From: Aeromicrobium marinum DSM 15272
Lineage (GTDB): Bacteria > Actinomycetota > Actinomycetes > Propionibacteriales > Nocardioidaceae
Assembly (NCBI RefSeq): GCF_000160775.2
Contig: NZ_CM001024.1
Span: forward strand, 1,489,712-1,553,711
Direction: 5' to 3'
DNA length: 64,000 bases
How positions within the stretch are numbered: the first letter of the stretch is position 1; every line of letters begins with the position of its first letter. The notes beneath the pieces were generated by a model. That model worked only from the letters and a program-made list of their open reading frames with translations, was not told the origin of the DNA and did not search any database. The position numbers and the translations under genes are program-made. Below are positions 14,978 through 23,117 of this stretch, one piece after another.

Positions 14978-15880
14978 TCAGCCGGCCCGCCCCAGGTCGG
15001 CCGCCCCGATGAGACCCGCGTCGTTGCCCAGGACGGCAGGGAGGACCTCGGCCACCGGACGTCGCCGGCCGCCGGTCACGTGGGCGTTCAGCGAGCGACG
15101 GACGGGCTCGAGCAGCAGGTCACCTGCCGCGCCGACGCCCCCGCCGACCACCACCACCGCGGGGTCGAGCACGGCCACGAGGGCCGCGATCCCCCGGCCC
15201 AGGCGCTCGCCGAGGTCGGCCAGCAGCTGCTGGGCCTCCGCATCGCCCCCGGCGGCCCGACGGGTCACCTCGGCGCCGTCGACGACGGTCCCGGGCTCGC
15301 TGTGCCGTGCGGCGGACCGGACCAGGGCCGTGCCGCTGGCGTACTGCTCCAGACAGCCCCGCTGGCCGCACGGGCACGCCCTGCCGTCGGGCACCAGGCA
15401 GAGGTGTCCGACCTCGGCGGCGATGCCGTGGGCGCCGCGGAGGAGCTGCCCAGCGCTGACGATGCCCCCGCCGACCCCCGTGCCCACCGTCACGAGGAGG
15501 AGGTCGTCGTGGGCCCGGCCCGCCCCGAACCTGAACTCGCCCCAGGCCGCGGCGTTCGCGTCGTTCTCGACCACCACGGTGGCCCCGACCAGCGGTTCCA
15601 GGGTCGCCGCGAGGGGCTCGTCCTCCCAGTCGATGTTGGGAGCGAACCGCACCGTGCGGCGGTCCGCGGCGATGAACCCTGCGGCTCCGACGCCGACGGT
15701 GTCGACGCCCGCACCACCGGCCACCTCGTGGACCAGGGCGGCGACCGCACCGGGGATCGCCGAGGCCTCCGTCGGGGTGGTGATCCTGCCCCGGGCCACG
15801 ATCCGTCCGTCGTGGTCCACGACGCCGGCCGCGATCTTGGTACCACCGACGTCGACGCCGACGGCGACGCCGGTCGTCAC
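14978..15880 (-). CDS. ROK-family sugar kinase
   Basis: 300 residues, paralogous to the neighbour at 13930-14976: GVDVGGTKIAAGVVDHDG, VENDANAAAWGEF, TVGTGVGGGIVS and CPCGQRGCLEQYASG. The conserved CxCGxxGCxE block argues for an active kinase rather than a ROK repressor, and no helix-turn-helix precedes it. The substrate may be glucose or another hexose. The GTG at 15880 overlaps the preceding gene's stop (GTGA 15877-15880), which fixes the start; the upstream frame is Gly/Arg-rich and antisense-like. Confidence 0.9.
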   Translation of the reverse strand: MTTGVAVGVDVGGTKIAAGVVDHDGRIVARGRITTPTEASAIPGAVAALVHEVAGGAGVDTVGVGAAGFIAADRRTVRFAPNIDWEDEPLAATLEPLVGATVVVENDANAAAWGEFRFGAGRAHDDLLLVTVGTGVGGGIVSAGQLLRGAHGIAAEVGHLCLVPDGRACPCGQRGCLEQYASGTALVRSAARHSEPGTVVDGAEVTRRAAGGDAEAQQLLADLGERLGRGIAALVAVLDPAVVVVGGGVGAAGDLLLEPVRRSLNAHVTGGRRRPVAEVLPAVLGNDAGLIGAADLGRAG

Positions 15881-16212
15881 GAGTCGTCCCGCGGGCGCAT
15901 GGCCAGGTCGACCGCCTCCCGCACCGACCGGGCCAGGTCCGCGGCCGACCTCACCACCTGTTCGACGACCTCGGGATGCTCCTGGACGAGGGTGACGACC
16001 CGGCACACCGGGCACCAGCCGTGAGGACACTGGTGCGCCTGCTCGCCGTCCGCCGAGGACCCGGGGCCTCCGGCCGCGGACGCTCCCGCCGTGCCCGACT
16101 CCGTCGGGCGGTGCGTCGCCAGGGCGGCCAGCAGCTTCACCGCCTCCTCGGCGAGCCCGCCGACCTCCTCGGGTCCGGTGTCGCGGGGTCGGTCCTGGGA
16201 GCGATCAGGCAC
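15877..16212 (-). CDS. Conserved small protein with a CxxxxC-x-x-C cluster
   Basis: 111 residues: a charged N-terminus, EEAVKLLAALATH, a Ser/Gly/Ala-rich linker, then QCPHGWCPVCRVVTLV, whose three cysteines and His could bind a metal, and a helical C-terminus LARSVREAVDLAM. I know no function. It is wedged between the SRPBCC and ROK genes with overlaps at both ends (8 and 4 bases), so it is cotranslated with them. Confidence 0.78.
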   Translation of the reverse strand: MPDRSQDRPRDTGPEEVGGLAEEAVKLLAALATHRPTESGTAGASAAGGPGSSADGEQAHQCPHGWCPVCRVVTLVQEHPEVVEQVVRSAADLARSVREAVDLAMRPRDDS

Positions 16213-16648
16213 GCGTCGCCTCGACGTGCTGCTTCAGGCCCTTCAACGCCGAGTCGATGATGACCTTCTCGGCCTTGCGCTTCAGCATGCCGAGCAGCGG
16301 GATGGAGACGTCGACCCGCAGCTGGTAGGTGACCTTCGTGCCACCACCGGGAGCCGGCTCGAGCTGGTAGGCACCGACCAGCGAGGTCAGCATCGTCCCG
16401 GCCTCGACCAGCTCCCAGGAGACCGACCGGTCGCCGTCCCACACGTAGCCCAGGGTGTACTCGTCGCGAATCGGGTTGGCGTCCAGGGCGAAGTGGACCC
16501 GGTCGGCCCGGCCGCCGGTACCGGCGTCGACCACCTCGGCGACCCGGACCCCGGTCGCCCAGTCCGGGTATGCCGGGAAGTCGGCGATGACGGCCATGAT
16601 CTCGTCGGCCGGGGCGTCGATGACGATGTCGCTCGACGTGCGCGCCAT
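16205..16648 (-). CDS. SRPBCC (polyketide cyclase/START-like) protein
   Basis: 147 residues with the classic opening SSDIVIDAPADEIMAVIADFPAYPDW and the helix-grip pattern ending LKRKAEKVIIDSALKGLKQHVE. These proteins bind hydrophobic ligands in a deep pocket; a lipid-related role is inferred from the divergent acyl-CoA ligase and the nearby acyltransferase. ATG at 16648 has a Shine-Dalgarno (GAGGAGGA). The same gene sits beside fadD15 in mycobacteria. Confidence 0.9.
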   Translation of the reverse strand: MARTSSDIVIDAPADEIMAVIADFPAYPDWATGVRVAEVVDAGTGGRADRVHFALDANPIRDEYTLGYVWDGDRSVSWELVEAGTMLTSLVGAYQLEPAPGGGTKVTYQLRVDVSIPLLGMLKRKAEKVIIDSALKGLKQHVEATRA

Positions 16649-16733
16649 GAGTCCTCCTCGGTGACCGGTGGTGCGCCAATCCTAGGGCCTGCCACGACGA
16701 CGCCGCGGCGACGGGGCGAGTAGCCTGCCGGGT

Positions 16734-18488
16734 GTGACCGAACCGCACCCGCTGCCGTCGACGTCCTCGGACCCCTACGGGGGCAACCTGACCCTCGACG
16801 TCCTGGACCGACTGGCGGACCGCGACGCCGTGGCCCTGTCGCGACTGACGTCGCGCGGCTGGACCGACGTGACGATCGGCACCTTCCACCGTGAGGTGAC
16901 GGCGGTCGCCAAGGGGCTCGTGGCGCACGGCATCGAGCCGGGTGACCGGGTCGCCCTGCTGAGCAAGACGCGCTACGAGTGGACCCTGCTCGACTACGCC
17001 ATCTGGTGGGCCGGCGCCGTGACCGTGCCGATCTACGAGACCTCGTCGGTGGCCCAGATCGCCTGGATCCTGGCCGACTCCGGCGCTGCCGGCTGCGTCG
17101 CCGAGTCGGCCGCCCACGTCGAGCGCGTCAACGCCGCGAGCGCCGACGCCCCGAGCCTGCGGGCCGTGTGGTCCCTGCAGTCCGATGCGGTGGCGGCCCT
17201 CGTGGCCGCGGGCCGCGACGTGTCCGACGACGACCTCGAGGCCCGCCGGGCCGCCGTGACCGCCGAGTCCCCCGCCACCATCGTCTACACCTCGGGCACC
17301 ACCGGCCGCCCGAAGGGCTGCGTGCTGACGCACGGGAACCTGAGGGCCGAGCTGGCCGGAGCCCTGGAGATCCTCCCCGACCTGTTCGGGCAGGACGATG
17401 CCACCACCCTGCTGTTCCTGCCCCTGGCGCACGTGTTCGCCCGCATCATCCAGGTCGGGGCGATCCGCTCCGGCGCGACGCTCGGACACACCGCCGACGT
17501 CGGTGACCTGGTCGGCCACCTCGGTGAGTTCCGGCCCACCTTCGTGCTGGCCGTGCCCCGGGTCTTCGAGAAGGTCTTCAACTCCGCCAGCGCCAAGGCC
17601 TGGGCCGACGGCCGCGGCCCGGTGTTCGACCGGGCGGCCGCGACCGCGATCGCCTACAGCCGGGCCCAGGTGGACGGCGGCCGCCCCGGCGTGGCGCTCC
17701 GGGCGCGTCACCGGGTCTTCGACCGGCTGGTGTACGGCCGGATCAGGGACGCCCTGGGCGGACGTGCCGCCTGGGCGATCTCCGGTGGTGCGCCCCTGGG
17801 CGAGCGCCTTGCGCACTTCTACCGCGGCATCGGGGTCACGGTGCTGGAGGGCTACGGCCTGACCGAGACCACCGCCGCCCTGTGCGTCAACACTCCTGAC
17901 GACCAGCGGATCGGCACGGTGGGGCGACCCTTCCCGCGGACCGAGGCCCGGGTCGCGGACGACGGCGAGCTGCAGTTCCGCGGCCCCCAGGTGTTCTCCG
18001 GCTACTGGAACGACCCCGAGGCCACCGCCCAGGTCCTCGACGAGCACGGCTGGTTCTCCACCGGTGACCTCGGCGAGATCGACGACGACGGCTTCGTCCG
18101 GATCACCGGCCGCAAGAAGGAGATCCTGGTGACGGCCGGCGGCAAGAACGTCGCCCCGGCGGTGCTCGAGGACCAGGTCCGCGCCCACGCCGTCGTCAGC
18201 CAGTGTGTGGTGGTCGGCGACGGCAAACCGTTCATCGCGGCCCTGGTGACCGTCGACCGTGAGGCCTGGGACGGACCGCTCGACTCCCCCGACCTGCGGG
18301 CGAAGGTGCAGGCCGCGGTCGACGAGGCCAACGCCCAGGTGTCCCAGGCCGAGTCCATCCGCAGCTTCTCGATCCTGGCCGAGGACTTCACCGAGGACAA
18401 CGGCTACCTCACGCCGTCGCTGAAGGTCCGCCGGCACGCCGTCCTGCGCGACTTCCACGACCACATCGAGGCCCTGTTCGTACGGTGA
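16734..18488 (+). CDS. fadD15: Long-chain fatty-acid-CoA ligase
   Basis: AMP-forming synthetase of 584 residues that activates fatty acids to acyl-CoA. The P-loop-like motif reads IVYTSGTTGRPKGCVLTHGNL; further core motifs are EGYGLTETTA, the adenylate aspartate in WFSTGDLGEIDDDGFVRITGRKKE, and the C-terminal catalytic lysine region NGYLTPSLKVRR. The symbol comes from the position beside the SRPBCC gene as in M. tuberculosis and the membrane-type long-chain ligase layout. GTG at 16734 lies 7 bases after TAGCCT (16721-16726). Confidence 0.93.
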   Translation: MTEPHPLPSTSSDPYGGNLTLDVLDRLADRDAVALSRLTSRGWTDVTIGTFHREVTAVAKGLVAHGIEPGDRVALLSKTRYEWTLLDYAIWWAGAVTVPIYETSSVAQIAWILADSGAAGCVAESAAHVERVNAASADAPSLRAVWSLQSDAVAALVAAGRDVSDDDLEARRAAVTAESPATIVYTSGTTGRPKGCVLTHGNLRAELAGALEILPDLFGQDDATTLLFLPLAHVFARIIQVGAIRSGATLGHTADVGDLVGHLGEFRPTFVLAVPRVFEKVFNSASAKAWADGRGPVFDRAAATAIAYSRAQVDGGRPGVALRARHRVFDRLVYGRIRDALGGRAAWAISGGAPLGERLAHFYRGIGVTVLEGYGLTETTAALCVNTPDDQRIGTVGRPFPRTEARVADDGELQFRGPQVFSGYWNDPEATAQVLDEHGWFSTGDLGEIDDDGFVRITGRKKEILVTAGGKNVAPAVLEDQVRAHAVVSQCVVVGDGKPFIAALVTVDREAWDGPLDSPDLRAKVQAAVDEANAQVSQAESIRSFSILAEDFTEDNGYLTPSLKVRRHAVLRDFHDHIEALFVR

Positions 18489-18494
18489 CCGCCG

Positions 18495-19733
18495 TCAGGA
18501 CGCGCCGGTGGTCAGGTAGTCGCGCCACGCCGCGGTGAGCGAGGTCAGGTCGGTACCGAGGGTGTCCGACAGCGCCTGCTCCACGTCGGCACCGTCACGG
18601 ACCCGCGTGTAGAACTCGACGACCGACGCGTCGGGGGCCGTCTCCCCGATCAGCCGGAAGATCAACCAGGCTCCCTCGTAGACCGCGCCCAGGCCCGATC
18701 CGCCGGTGTCGAAGTCCGCCGCCGACGGCAGCGAGGCGGGAGCGCCGGACGTGCGCACCTGCTCGAGGATCTGGCCGGCGCTGACGTCCAGCGGCGCGGT
18801 GTCGTCGCGCAGGGCGACGAAGTCGGCGAAGCCCTCGGACACCCAGGGCTCGACGGCCGCCCCCACGGCGCCCGTCATGGCGTGGGTCGCCTCGTGGGTC
18901 ACGACCACCTGGGCGGCGCGGCCGTCCATGGCGGCGAACACGTCGGGATTCAGCAGCACCAGCGGCCGCGAACCGGTGAGTCGGGTCGCGACACCGGCGA
19001 TCGGCGCGAGCTCGGCCTCCGTGCGACCCAGCAGGTCGGCCCCCAGCTCGGCGGTCGCCGGGTCGACGACCACCAGGGGCTCGTCCGACCCCGTGATCCG
19101 CTCGACCTGCTCCCGGGCGACCTCGACCTTCTCGGTGACGGCGTCGATCCCTCCGCCGTCGACGCTGATCGCGACGGCACCGGCACCGCCGCGCACGTCG
19201 ATCTCGCCGGCCAGCCACAGCGGCATCAGGTCGCCTGCGGTCTGCACCCCGGTGAGGGCGAGCCGTTCGTCGCCGGTGGGCAGGAATCTCAGTCGGACCC
19301 GAGCGGTGGCCGAGTCCGTCCCGCCGAGCGGCGAGGCCTCGGCGGTGCCCCAGCTGACCTCGACGACGACGGAGGTGGACCCGTCGGGGTCGTCGACGAC
19401 CGTGCCCCCGGACATCCGCCGGAAGTCGATCCCGTCGACCGCGAGCGCCGTCCGCGCCCGCCAGATCCGGTCGGCGAGCTCGGCAGATGCCGCCGACTCC
19501 CCCGCCGCTCGACGGAAGTCCGCAGCGGTCTCGGCCGCCGACAGCGCGGCCAGCTGCTCGACGACCACCCGGTCCGAGCGGGTCGGGAGGTCCGGCACCG
19601 CTGCGGCCGGGTCGTCACCGGCCCACGGCCGCTGCCAGACGAGCAGGCCCACGAGCACCGCCACCAGGATGGCGACGGCACCCACGTTGGCCGCCCGAGG
19701 GGCGGCCGGTGGCGCGTCGTCCGGGTCAGCCAA
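18495..19733 (-). CDS. Membrane-anchored putative zinc metallopeptidase (HEATH motif)
   Basis: About 412 residues: a short acidic/proline N-terminus, one transmembrane helix (AVAILVAVLVGLLVW), then a large extracellular domain. Near the C-terminal third it reads QVVVTHEATHAMTGAVG, an HEXXH zinc motif, followed about 20 residues later by SEGFADFVALRD, whose Glu can be the third ligand of a gluzincin (peptidase MA-like) fold. I know no characterised relative. The frame has no ATG near the start; the TTG at 19733 overlaps the end of the NlpC/P60 gene by 8 bases, so the two are translated together. Start uncertain, gene itself well supported. Confidence 0.8.
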   Translation of the reverse strand: MADPDDAPPAAPRAANVGAVAILVAVLVGLLVWQRPWAGDDPAAAVPDLPTRSDRVVVEQLAALSAAETAADFRRAAGESAASAELADRIWRARTALAVDGIDFRRMSGGTVVDDPDGSTSVVVEVSWGTAEASPLGGTDSATARVRLRFLPTGDERLALTGVQTAGDLMPLWLAGEIDVRGGAGAVAISVDGGGIDAVTEKVEVAREQVERITGSDEPLVVVDPATAELGADLLGRTEAELAPIAGVATRLTGSRPLVLLNPDVFAAMDGRAAQVVVTHEATHAMTGAVGAAVEPWVSEGFADFVALRDDTAPLDVSAGQILEQVRTSGAPASLPSAADFDTGGSGLGAVYEGAWLIFRLIGETAPDASVVEFYTRVRDGADVEQALSDTLGTDLTSLTAAWRDYLTTGAS

Positions 19734-20739
19734 CCCGGGCGGCCTTGGTGAAGCCGCCCATGCCGGTGATCTCGACCGTCTTGCCCGGACGCGGGGCGTG
19801 CACGACGCGACCGTCGCCGAGGTAGATGCCGTTGTGCGACATGTCGCCGTAGAACACGATGTCCCCGGGCTGCAGCTGGTCCATCGAGATCTGCTGCGCG
19901 GCCTGGTACTGCGGACCGACGACGCGCGGGATGCTGGCTCCGGCGGCACGGAAGGAGGCCTGGACCAGACCCGAGCAGTCGTAGCCGTTGGGTCCGGTGC
20001 CGCCGTACACGTACGGCTTGCCGACCTGGGCCAGCGCGAAGTCGATGGCTGCCTGACCGCGGGCACTCGGCGCCACGACGGCGAAGTCGATGGTGGTGTT
20101 GCTGGCCGTCAGGGTGCGTCGCTCCTCGGCGGGAAGTCGCTCGAGCGCGGCCTGGGCCGCGCGGTACTGCGCCTGGACGTCCTTGCGGATCTCGTCGGCC
20201 GAGGCCTCGTCGGCCTCCAGCGTGGTCCGCAGGTCCTCCAGCTGCGCGCGACGGTTCTGCAGCTTGCGGCTGACGGCACTGAACTCGTCGAGCGCCTCGG
20301 CCCGGGAGGTGTTGAGGGCCTGGACGGCGCCGAGACCCTCGAGGAAGGCCTCGGGGTCCTCGCTGCCGAGCAGGCTGACGGTCGGACCCAGGGGCGCGGC
20401 GAGCTGCTGCTCCACCAGGGCCTCGCCCAAGGCCGTGCGACGCTGCTCGTACTCGGCCCCGACGGCGGAGATCTCGGCGTCGAGCGCGGCGATGTCGGCC
20501 TGCGTGCGCTCGATCTGGACACCGAGCTGGTTGACCTGCTCGTTGGCGGCCTCCGCACGCTCGAACGCCTGCTCGACCTCGGCGACCGTGGCAGCGCGAT
20601 CGGGCTCGGCCACGGCAGCGCCCACGGTGAGGAGGGCGGCCACGAGACCCAGCGCTGCTGCGCCCGCGGCAAGGCGGCTGCGGGCGGGGCGTGCGGTCGA
20701 GGTGGTGCTGGACGGTTCGGACGGTCGGGTTGTGCTCAC
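19726..20739 (-). CDS. ripC: Secreted NlpC/P60 peptidoglycan endopeptidase (RipC-like)
   Basis: 337 residues: N-terminal signal segment (SRLAAGAAALGLVAALLTVG, cut near AVAEPD), a long coiled coil (about residues 45-215, many Glu/Gln/Ala heptads) and a C-terminal C40 peptidase with catalytic Cys in NGYDCSGLVQ, His in DMSHNGIYLG and a third polar residue in VVHAPRPG. It cleaves D-Glu-mDAP bonds during division. The coiled coil resembles FtsX-regulated hydrolases. GTG at 20739 is chosen because GGAGGAG lies just upstream; GTG 20760 or ATG 20751 would place that site inside the gene. It matches M. tuberculosis Rv2190c by position. Confidence 0.93.
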   Translation of the reverse strand: MSTTRPSEPSSTTSTARPARSRLAAGAAALGLVAALLTVGAAVAEPDRAATVAEVEQAFERAEAANEQVNQLGVQIERTQADIAALDAEISAVGAEYEQRRTALGEALVEQQLAAPLGPTVSLLGSEDPEAFLEGLGAVQALNTSRAEALDEFSAVSRKLQNRRAQLEDLRTTLEADEASADEIRKDVQAQYRAAQAALERLPAEERRTLTASNTTIDFAVVAPSARGQAAIDFALAQVGKPYVYGGTGPNGYDCSGLVQASFRAAGASIPRVVGPQYQAAQQISMDQLQPGDIVFYGDMSHNGIYLGDGRVVHAPRPGKTVEITGMGGFTKAARVG

Positions 20740-20847
20740 GCACTCCTCCATCTTCGACACCTACCGGCAGCGGTCAGCACCCGCCTGTGGGCACCGGACC
20801 GCGCGGCTCACGGCGGATGTCTTCCCCACGCCCGTCGTGACACGGCG

Positions 20848-20892
20848 GTGCGTCCGACGCCGATCGGGGGGATCGGCGTTCTCCGGACGCAC
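20848..20892 (-). other. 5'-terminal mRNA hairpin of ripC
   Basis: A two-part stem: outer GTGCGTCCG / CGGACGCAC (9 bp) and inner CGCCGATC / GATCGGCG (8 bp) with a small internal asymmetry and a C-rich loop. It begins at the predicted transcription start, so the RNA would start with a stable hairpin, followed by a leader of about 110 bases to the GTG. I find no match to the known c-di-AMP riboswitch core. Confidence 0.65.
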
Positions 20893-20898
20893 GCCCAC

Positions 20899-20927
20899 AC
20901 TCTAGGTGGGGGCCTGTCGCAGATCAA
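20899..20927 (-). promoter_or_regulatory. SigA-type promoter of ripC
   Basis: TTGATC (20922-20927) and TAGAGT (20899-20904) are separated by 17 bases on the minus strand, a near-consensus housekeeping promoter with predicted start near 20892. Confidence 0.75.
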
Positions 20928-20930
20928 CTT

Positions 20931-21209
20931 TCAGCCGGCCCCGGTGCGTCGGTCGGTCAGCGGCGTGACCATGCGCAGCGGCGGGACGAGGCCGGAGTCG
21001 GCCAGCGCTCCCAGGGCGGCCTGCTCGTCGGCGGCGATCTCGACACCGTCCGGCGGGGACCCGAGCAGCACCGTGACGACGCAGTCGCCGCAGGCAGCCG
21101 GACCTCTCACCACGCACCGGTCGCAGTCGACCACCACCGGAGCGCCGCCTCCCTGGCCGTGGCCGGTGGCGTGACCGGTCTCGTGTCCGGCCGCATCGTG
21201 ACGGTTCAT
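20931..21209 (-). CDS. Small cysteine-containing protein, probably metal binding
   Basis: 92 residues with a His/Gly-rich N-terminus (HDAAGHETGHATGHG) and the cluster VDCDRCVVRGPAACGDCVV, four cysteines as CxxC...CxxC that look like a zinc knuckle, followed by VLLGSPPDG and a helical region ending in LRMVTPLTDRRTG. Homologues occur in the same place in other actinobacteria as hypothetical proteins, to my recollection. ATG at 21209 has a Shine-Dalgarno (GGAGG). It is divergent from the exonuclease/GIY-YIG gene and runs towards ripC. Confidence 0.78.
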   Translation of the reverse strand: MNRHDAAGHETGHATGHGQGGGAPVVVDCDRCVVRGPAACGDCVVTVLLGSPPDGVEIAADEQAALGALADSGLVPPLRMVTPLTDRRTGAG

Positions 21210-21331
21210 CCCACACCTCCTCGTGGCCCGGGGTGGGCACTGATGACGACGGTAGGCAGCCGATCGGACAGTTTTGGTCGCCGGCGGCGGGACGGACCGA
21301 CTGTCACACGTCGGGCGTACCGTCGGCCGAC

Positions 21332-23041
21332 ATGGATCAGCAGCGGGCGGAGCAGGCCTGGGGACAGGGTTCGTTCGGGCAGGGCTCCTTCGACGACCTG
21401 GGACGGCTGCTGGTCGACGTCACCTTCTGCGTCGTCGATCTCGAGACCACCGGCGGTTCGCCGCAGAAGGGTTCGCGCATCACCGAGATCGGGGCCGTCC
21501 TCGTGCGGGGCGGCGAGGTGCTCGGCGAGTTCCAGACGCTGGTCAACCCGGACGAGTCCATCCCGGCCTTCATCACGGTCCTGACCGGCATCACCGACCA
21601 GATGGTCGTGCAGGCGCCTCGCATCGCCGAGGCGCTGCCGAGCTTCCTGGAGTTCGCCCGCGGATCGGTCCTGGTGGCGCACAACGCGCCGTTCGACACC
21701 GGCTTCCTGCGGCACGCGGCCGCCGAGCTGCAGATCCCGTGGCCACGCTTCGAGGTGCTGGACACCGCGCTACTCGCGCGCCGCGTCCTGCTGGCCGGCG
21801 AGGTCCGCAACTGCAAGCTCGGCACCCTCGCGGCCCACGTCGGCGCCACCACCACCCCCAACCACCGTGCCCTCTCCGACGCGCGCGCCACCGTCGACGT
21901 GCTCCACCACCTCTTCGAACGGCTCGGCCCGCTCGGCGTGCACAGCCTCGAGGAGGCGCGGGCCTACACCTCCACCGTCACCCCGGCGCAGCGCCGCAAA
22001 CGCCACCTGGCCGACAAGGTCCCGAACGCCGCGGGCGTCTACCTCTTCCGCGACCGCGCCGACGACGTCCTCTACGTGGGCACCTCGGCCGACCTGCGCC
22101 GTCGGGTCCGCACCTACTTCACCCGGTCCGAGACCAGGTCCAGGATGGGCGAGATGGTCATGCTGGCCGAACGGATCGAGACCGTCGTGTGCGCCACCGC
22201 CCTGGAGGCCCGGGTCCGTGAGCTCCGACTCATCGCCCACCACCGACCGCCGTACAACCGCCGGTCCAAGGACCCGGCCCGCACCACGTGGGTCAAGCTC
22301 ACGCAGGAGCCGTGGCCCCGGATCTCCTTGGTGCCGCAGGTGCGTGACGACGGGGCCGACTACATCGGTCCGTTCAGGTCCCGCGCCGAGGCGGTCGAGG
22401 CGACCCATGCCGTGCACGACACCTTCGCCATCCGTCAGTGCACCGACCGGATGGGCCGGACCTCGCGCCGGTCGCCCTGCGTGCTGGCCGAGATGGACCG
22501 TTGCCTGTCGCCCTGCGACGGCAGCGCCGACCCGGAGGTCTACGCGATCGAGGTCGGGCGGGTCCGCTCGGCGCTCACCGCCGACCCGGTCGAGGTCGTC
22601 GACCGGATCGGTGACCGGATGCGCGACCTCGCGGCCGACGAACGGTTCGAGGACGCGGCGCTGTGGCGCGACCGGCTGCAGGCGCTGGTGCGCGGCGCCG
22701 ACCGCACCCACCGGCTCCGCGAGCTCACCGCCGAGCCCGAGATCGTCGCGGCGGCACCCCACGCCGACGGGTGGGAGATGCACGTGGTGCGCCACGGCCG
22801 GCTGGCAGCGGCGGGCGTCCTGCCACGAGGCACCGAGTACCGCGGGTGGCTCGACGTCCTGCTCGCCACCGCCGAGACGGTCACCCCCGGCCCCGGCCCC
22901 GCTCCCGCGGCCCTCGTGGAGGAAACCGAGGTGATTCGGCGCTGGCTCACCGGAGACGGGGTCCGCCTGGTCGACGGCACGTGGGTCACCCCCCTGGCGT
23001 CGGCAGCCCGCCATCTCCCCCCACCTCCCCGCTGGCCGTGA
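21332..23041 (+). CDS. DEDD exonuclease fused to a UvrC-like GIY-YIG domain
   Basis: 569 residues with two enzymes in one chain. Residues about 28-195 are a DnaQ-type 3'-5' exonuclease (FCVVDLETTGG with D36/E38, VLVAHNAPFDTGFL, and Exo III HRALSDARATVDVL). From about 225 a GIY-YIG nuclease module follows (NAAGVYLFRDR...VLYVGTSADLRRRV), then a UvrC-like cysteine-containing region and UVR-like helix. Mycobacterial Rv2191 has the same fusion; it has been linked to UvrC-like repair, but the exact substrate is unknown. ATG at 21332 lies 8 bases after TACCGT. Its stop codon lies within the junction palindrome. Confidence 0.92.
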   Translation: MDQQRAEQAWGQGSFGQGSFDDLGRLLVDVTFCVVDLETTGGSPQKGSRITEIGAVLVRGGEVLGEFQTLVNPDESIPAFITVLTGITDQMVVQAPRIAEALPSFLEFARGSVLVAHNAPFDTGFLRHAAAELQIPWPRFEVLDTALLARRVLLAGEVRNCKLGTLAAHVGATTTPNHRALSDARATVDVLHHLFERLGPLGVHSLEEARAYTSTVTPAQRRKRHLADKVPNAAGVYLFRDRADDVLYVGTSADLRRRVRTYFTRSETRSRMGEMVMLAERIETVVCATALEARVRELRLIAHHRPPYNRRSKDPARTTWVKLTQEPWPRISLVPQVRDDGADYIGPFRSRAEAVEATHAVHDTFAIRQCTDRMGRTSRRSPCVLAEMDRCLSPCDGSADPEVYAIEVGRVRSALTADPVEVVDRIGDRMRDLAADERFEDAALWRDRLQALVRGADRTHRLRELTAEPEIVAAAPHADGWEMHVVRHGRLAAAGVLPRGTEYRGWLDVLLATAETVTPGPGPAPAALVEETEVIRRWLTGDGVRLVDGTWVTPLASAARHLPPPPRWP

Positions 23042-23098
23042 CGATTCGGCCCTGGAATCGACGGATCCGGGGCCGAATCGTCACTTCCAGCGGGGAGG
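23024..23098. repeat. Long palindrome at the exonuclease/trpD convergent junction
   Basis: GTGACGATTCGGCCC-type arms (23038-23053 and 23069-23084, 15 of 16 paired) are continued by a perfect 12-bp outer stem (23024-23035 with 23087-23098) after a 2-base bulge. The left arm contains the last codons and stop of the exonuclease gene. No T-run. Probably a bidirectional terminator or a dispersed palindromic element. Confidence 0.8.
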
Positions 23099-23117
23099 CG
23101 GGAGCGGTGCGGGCGGG

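Noticed and set aside
20740-20892. c-di-AMP (ydaO-type) riboswitch before the NlpC/P60 gene
   Set aside because: Expected by analogy with actinobacterial wall-hydrolase genes, but I could not find the conserved core blocks; only a simple 5' hairpin is seen.
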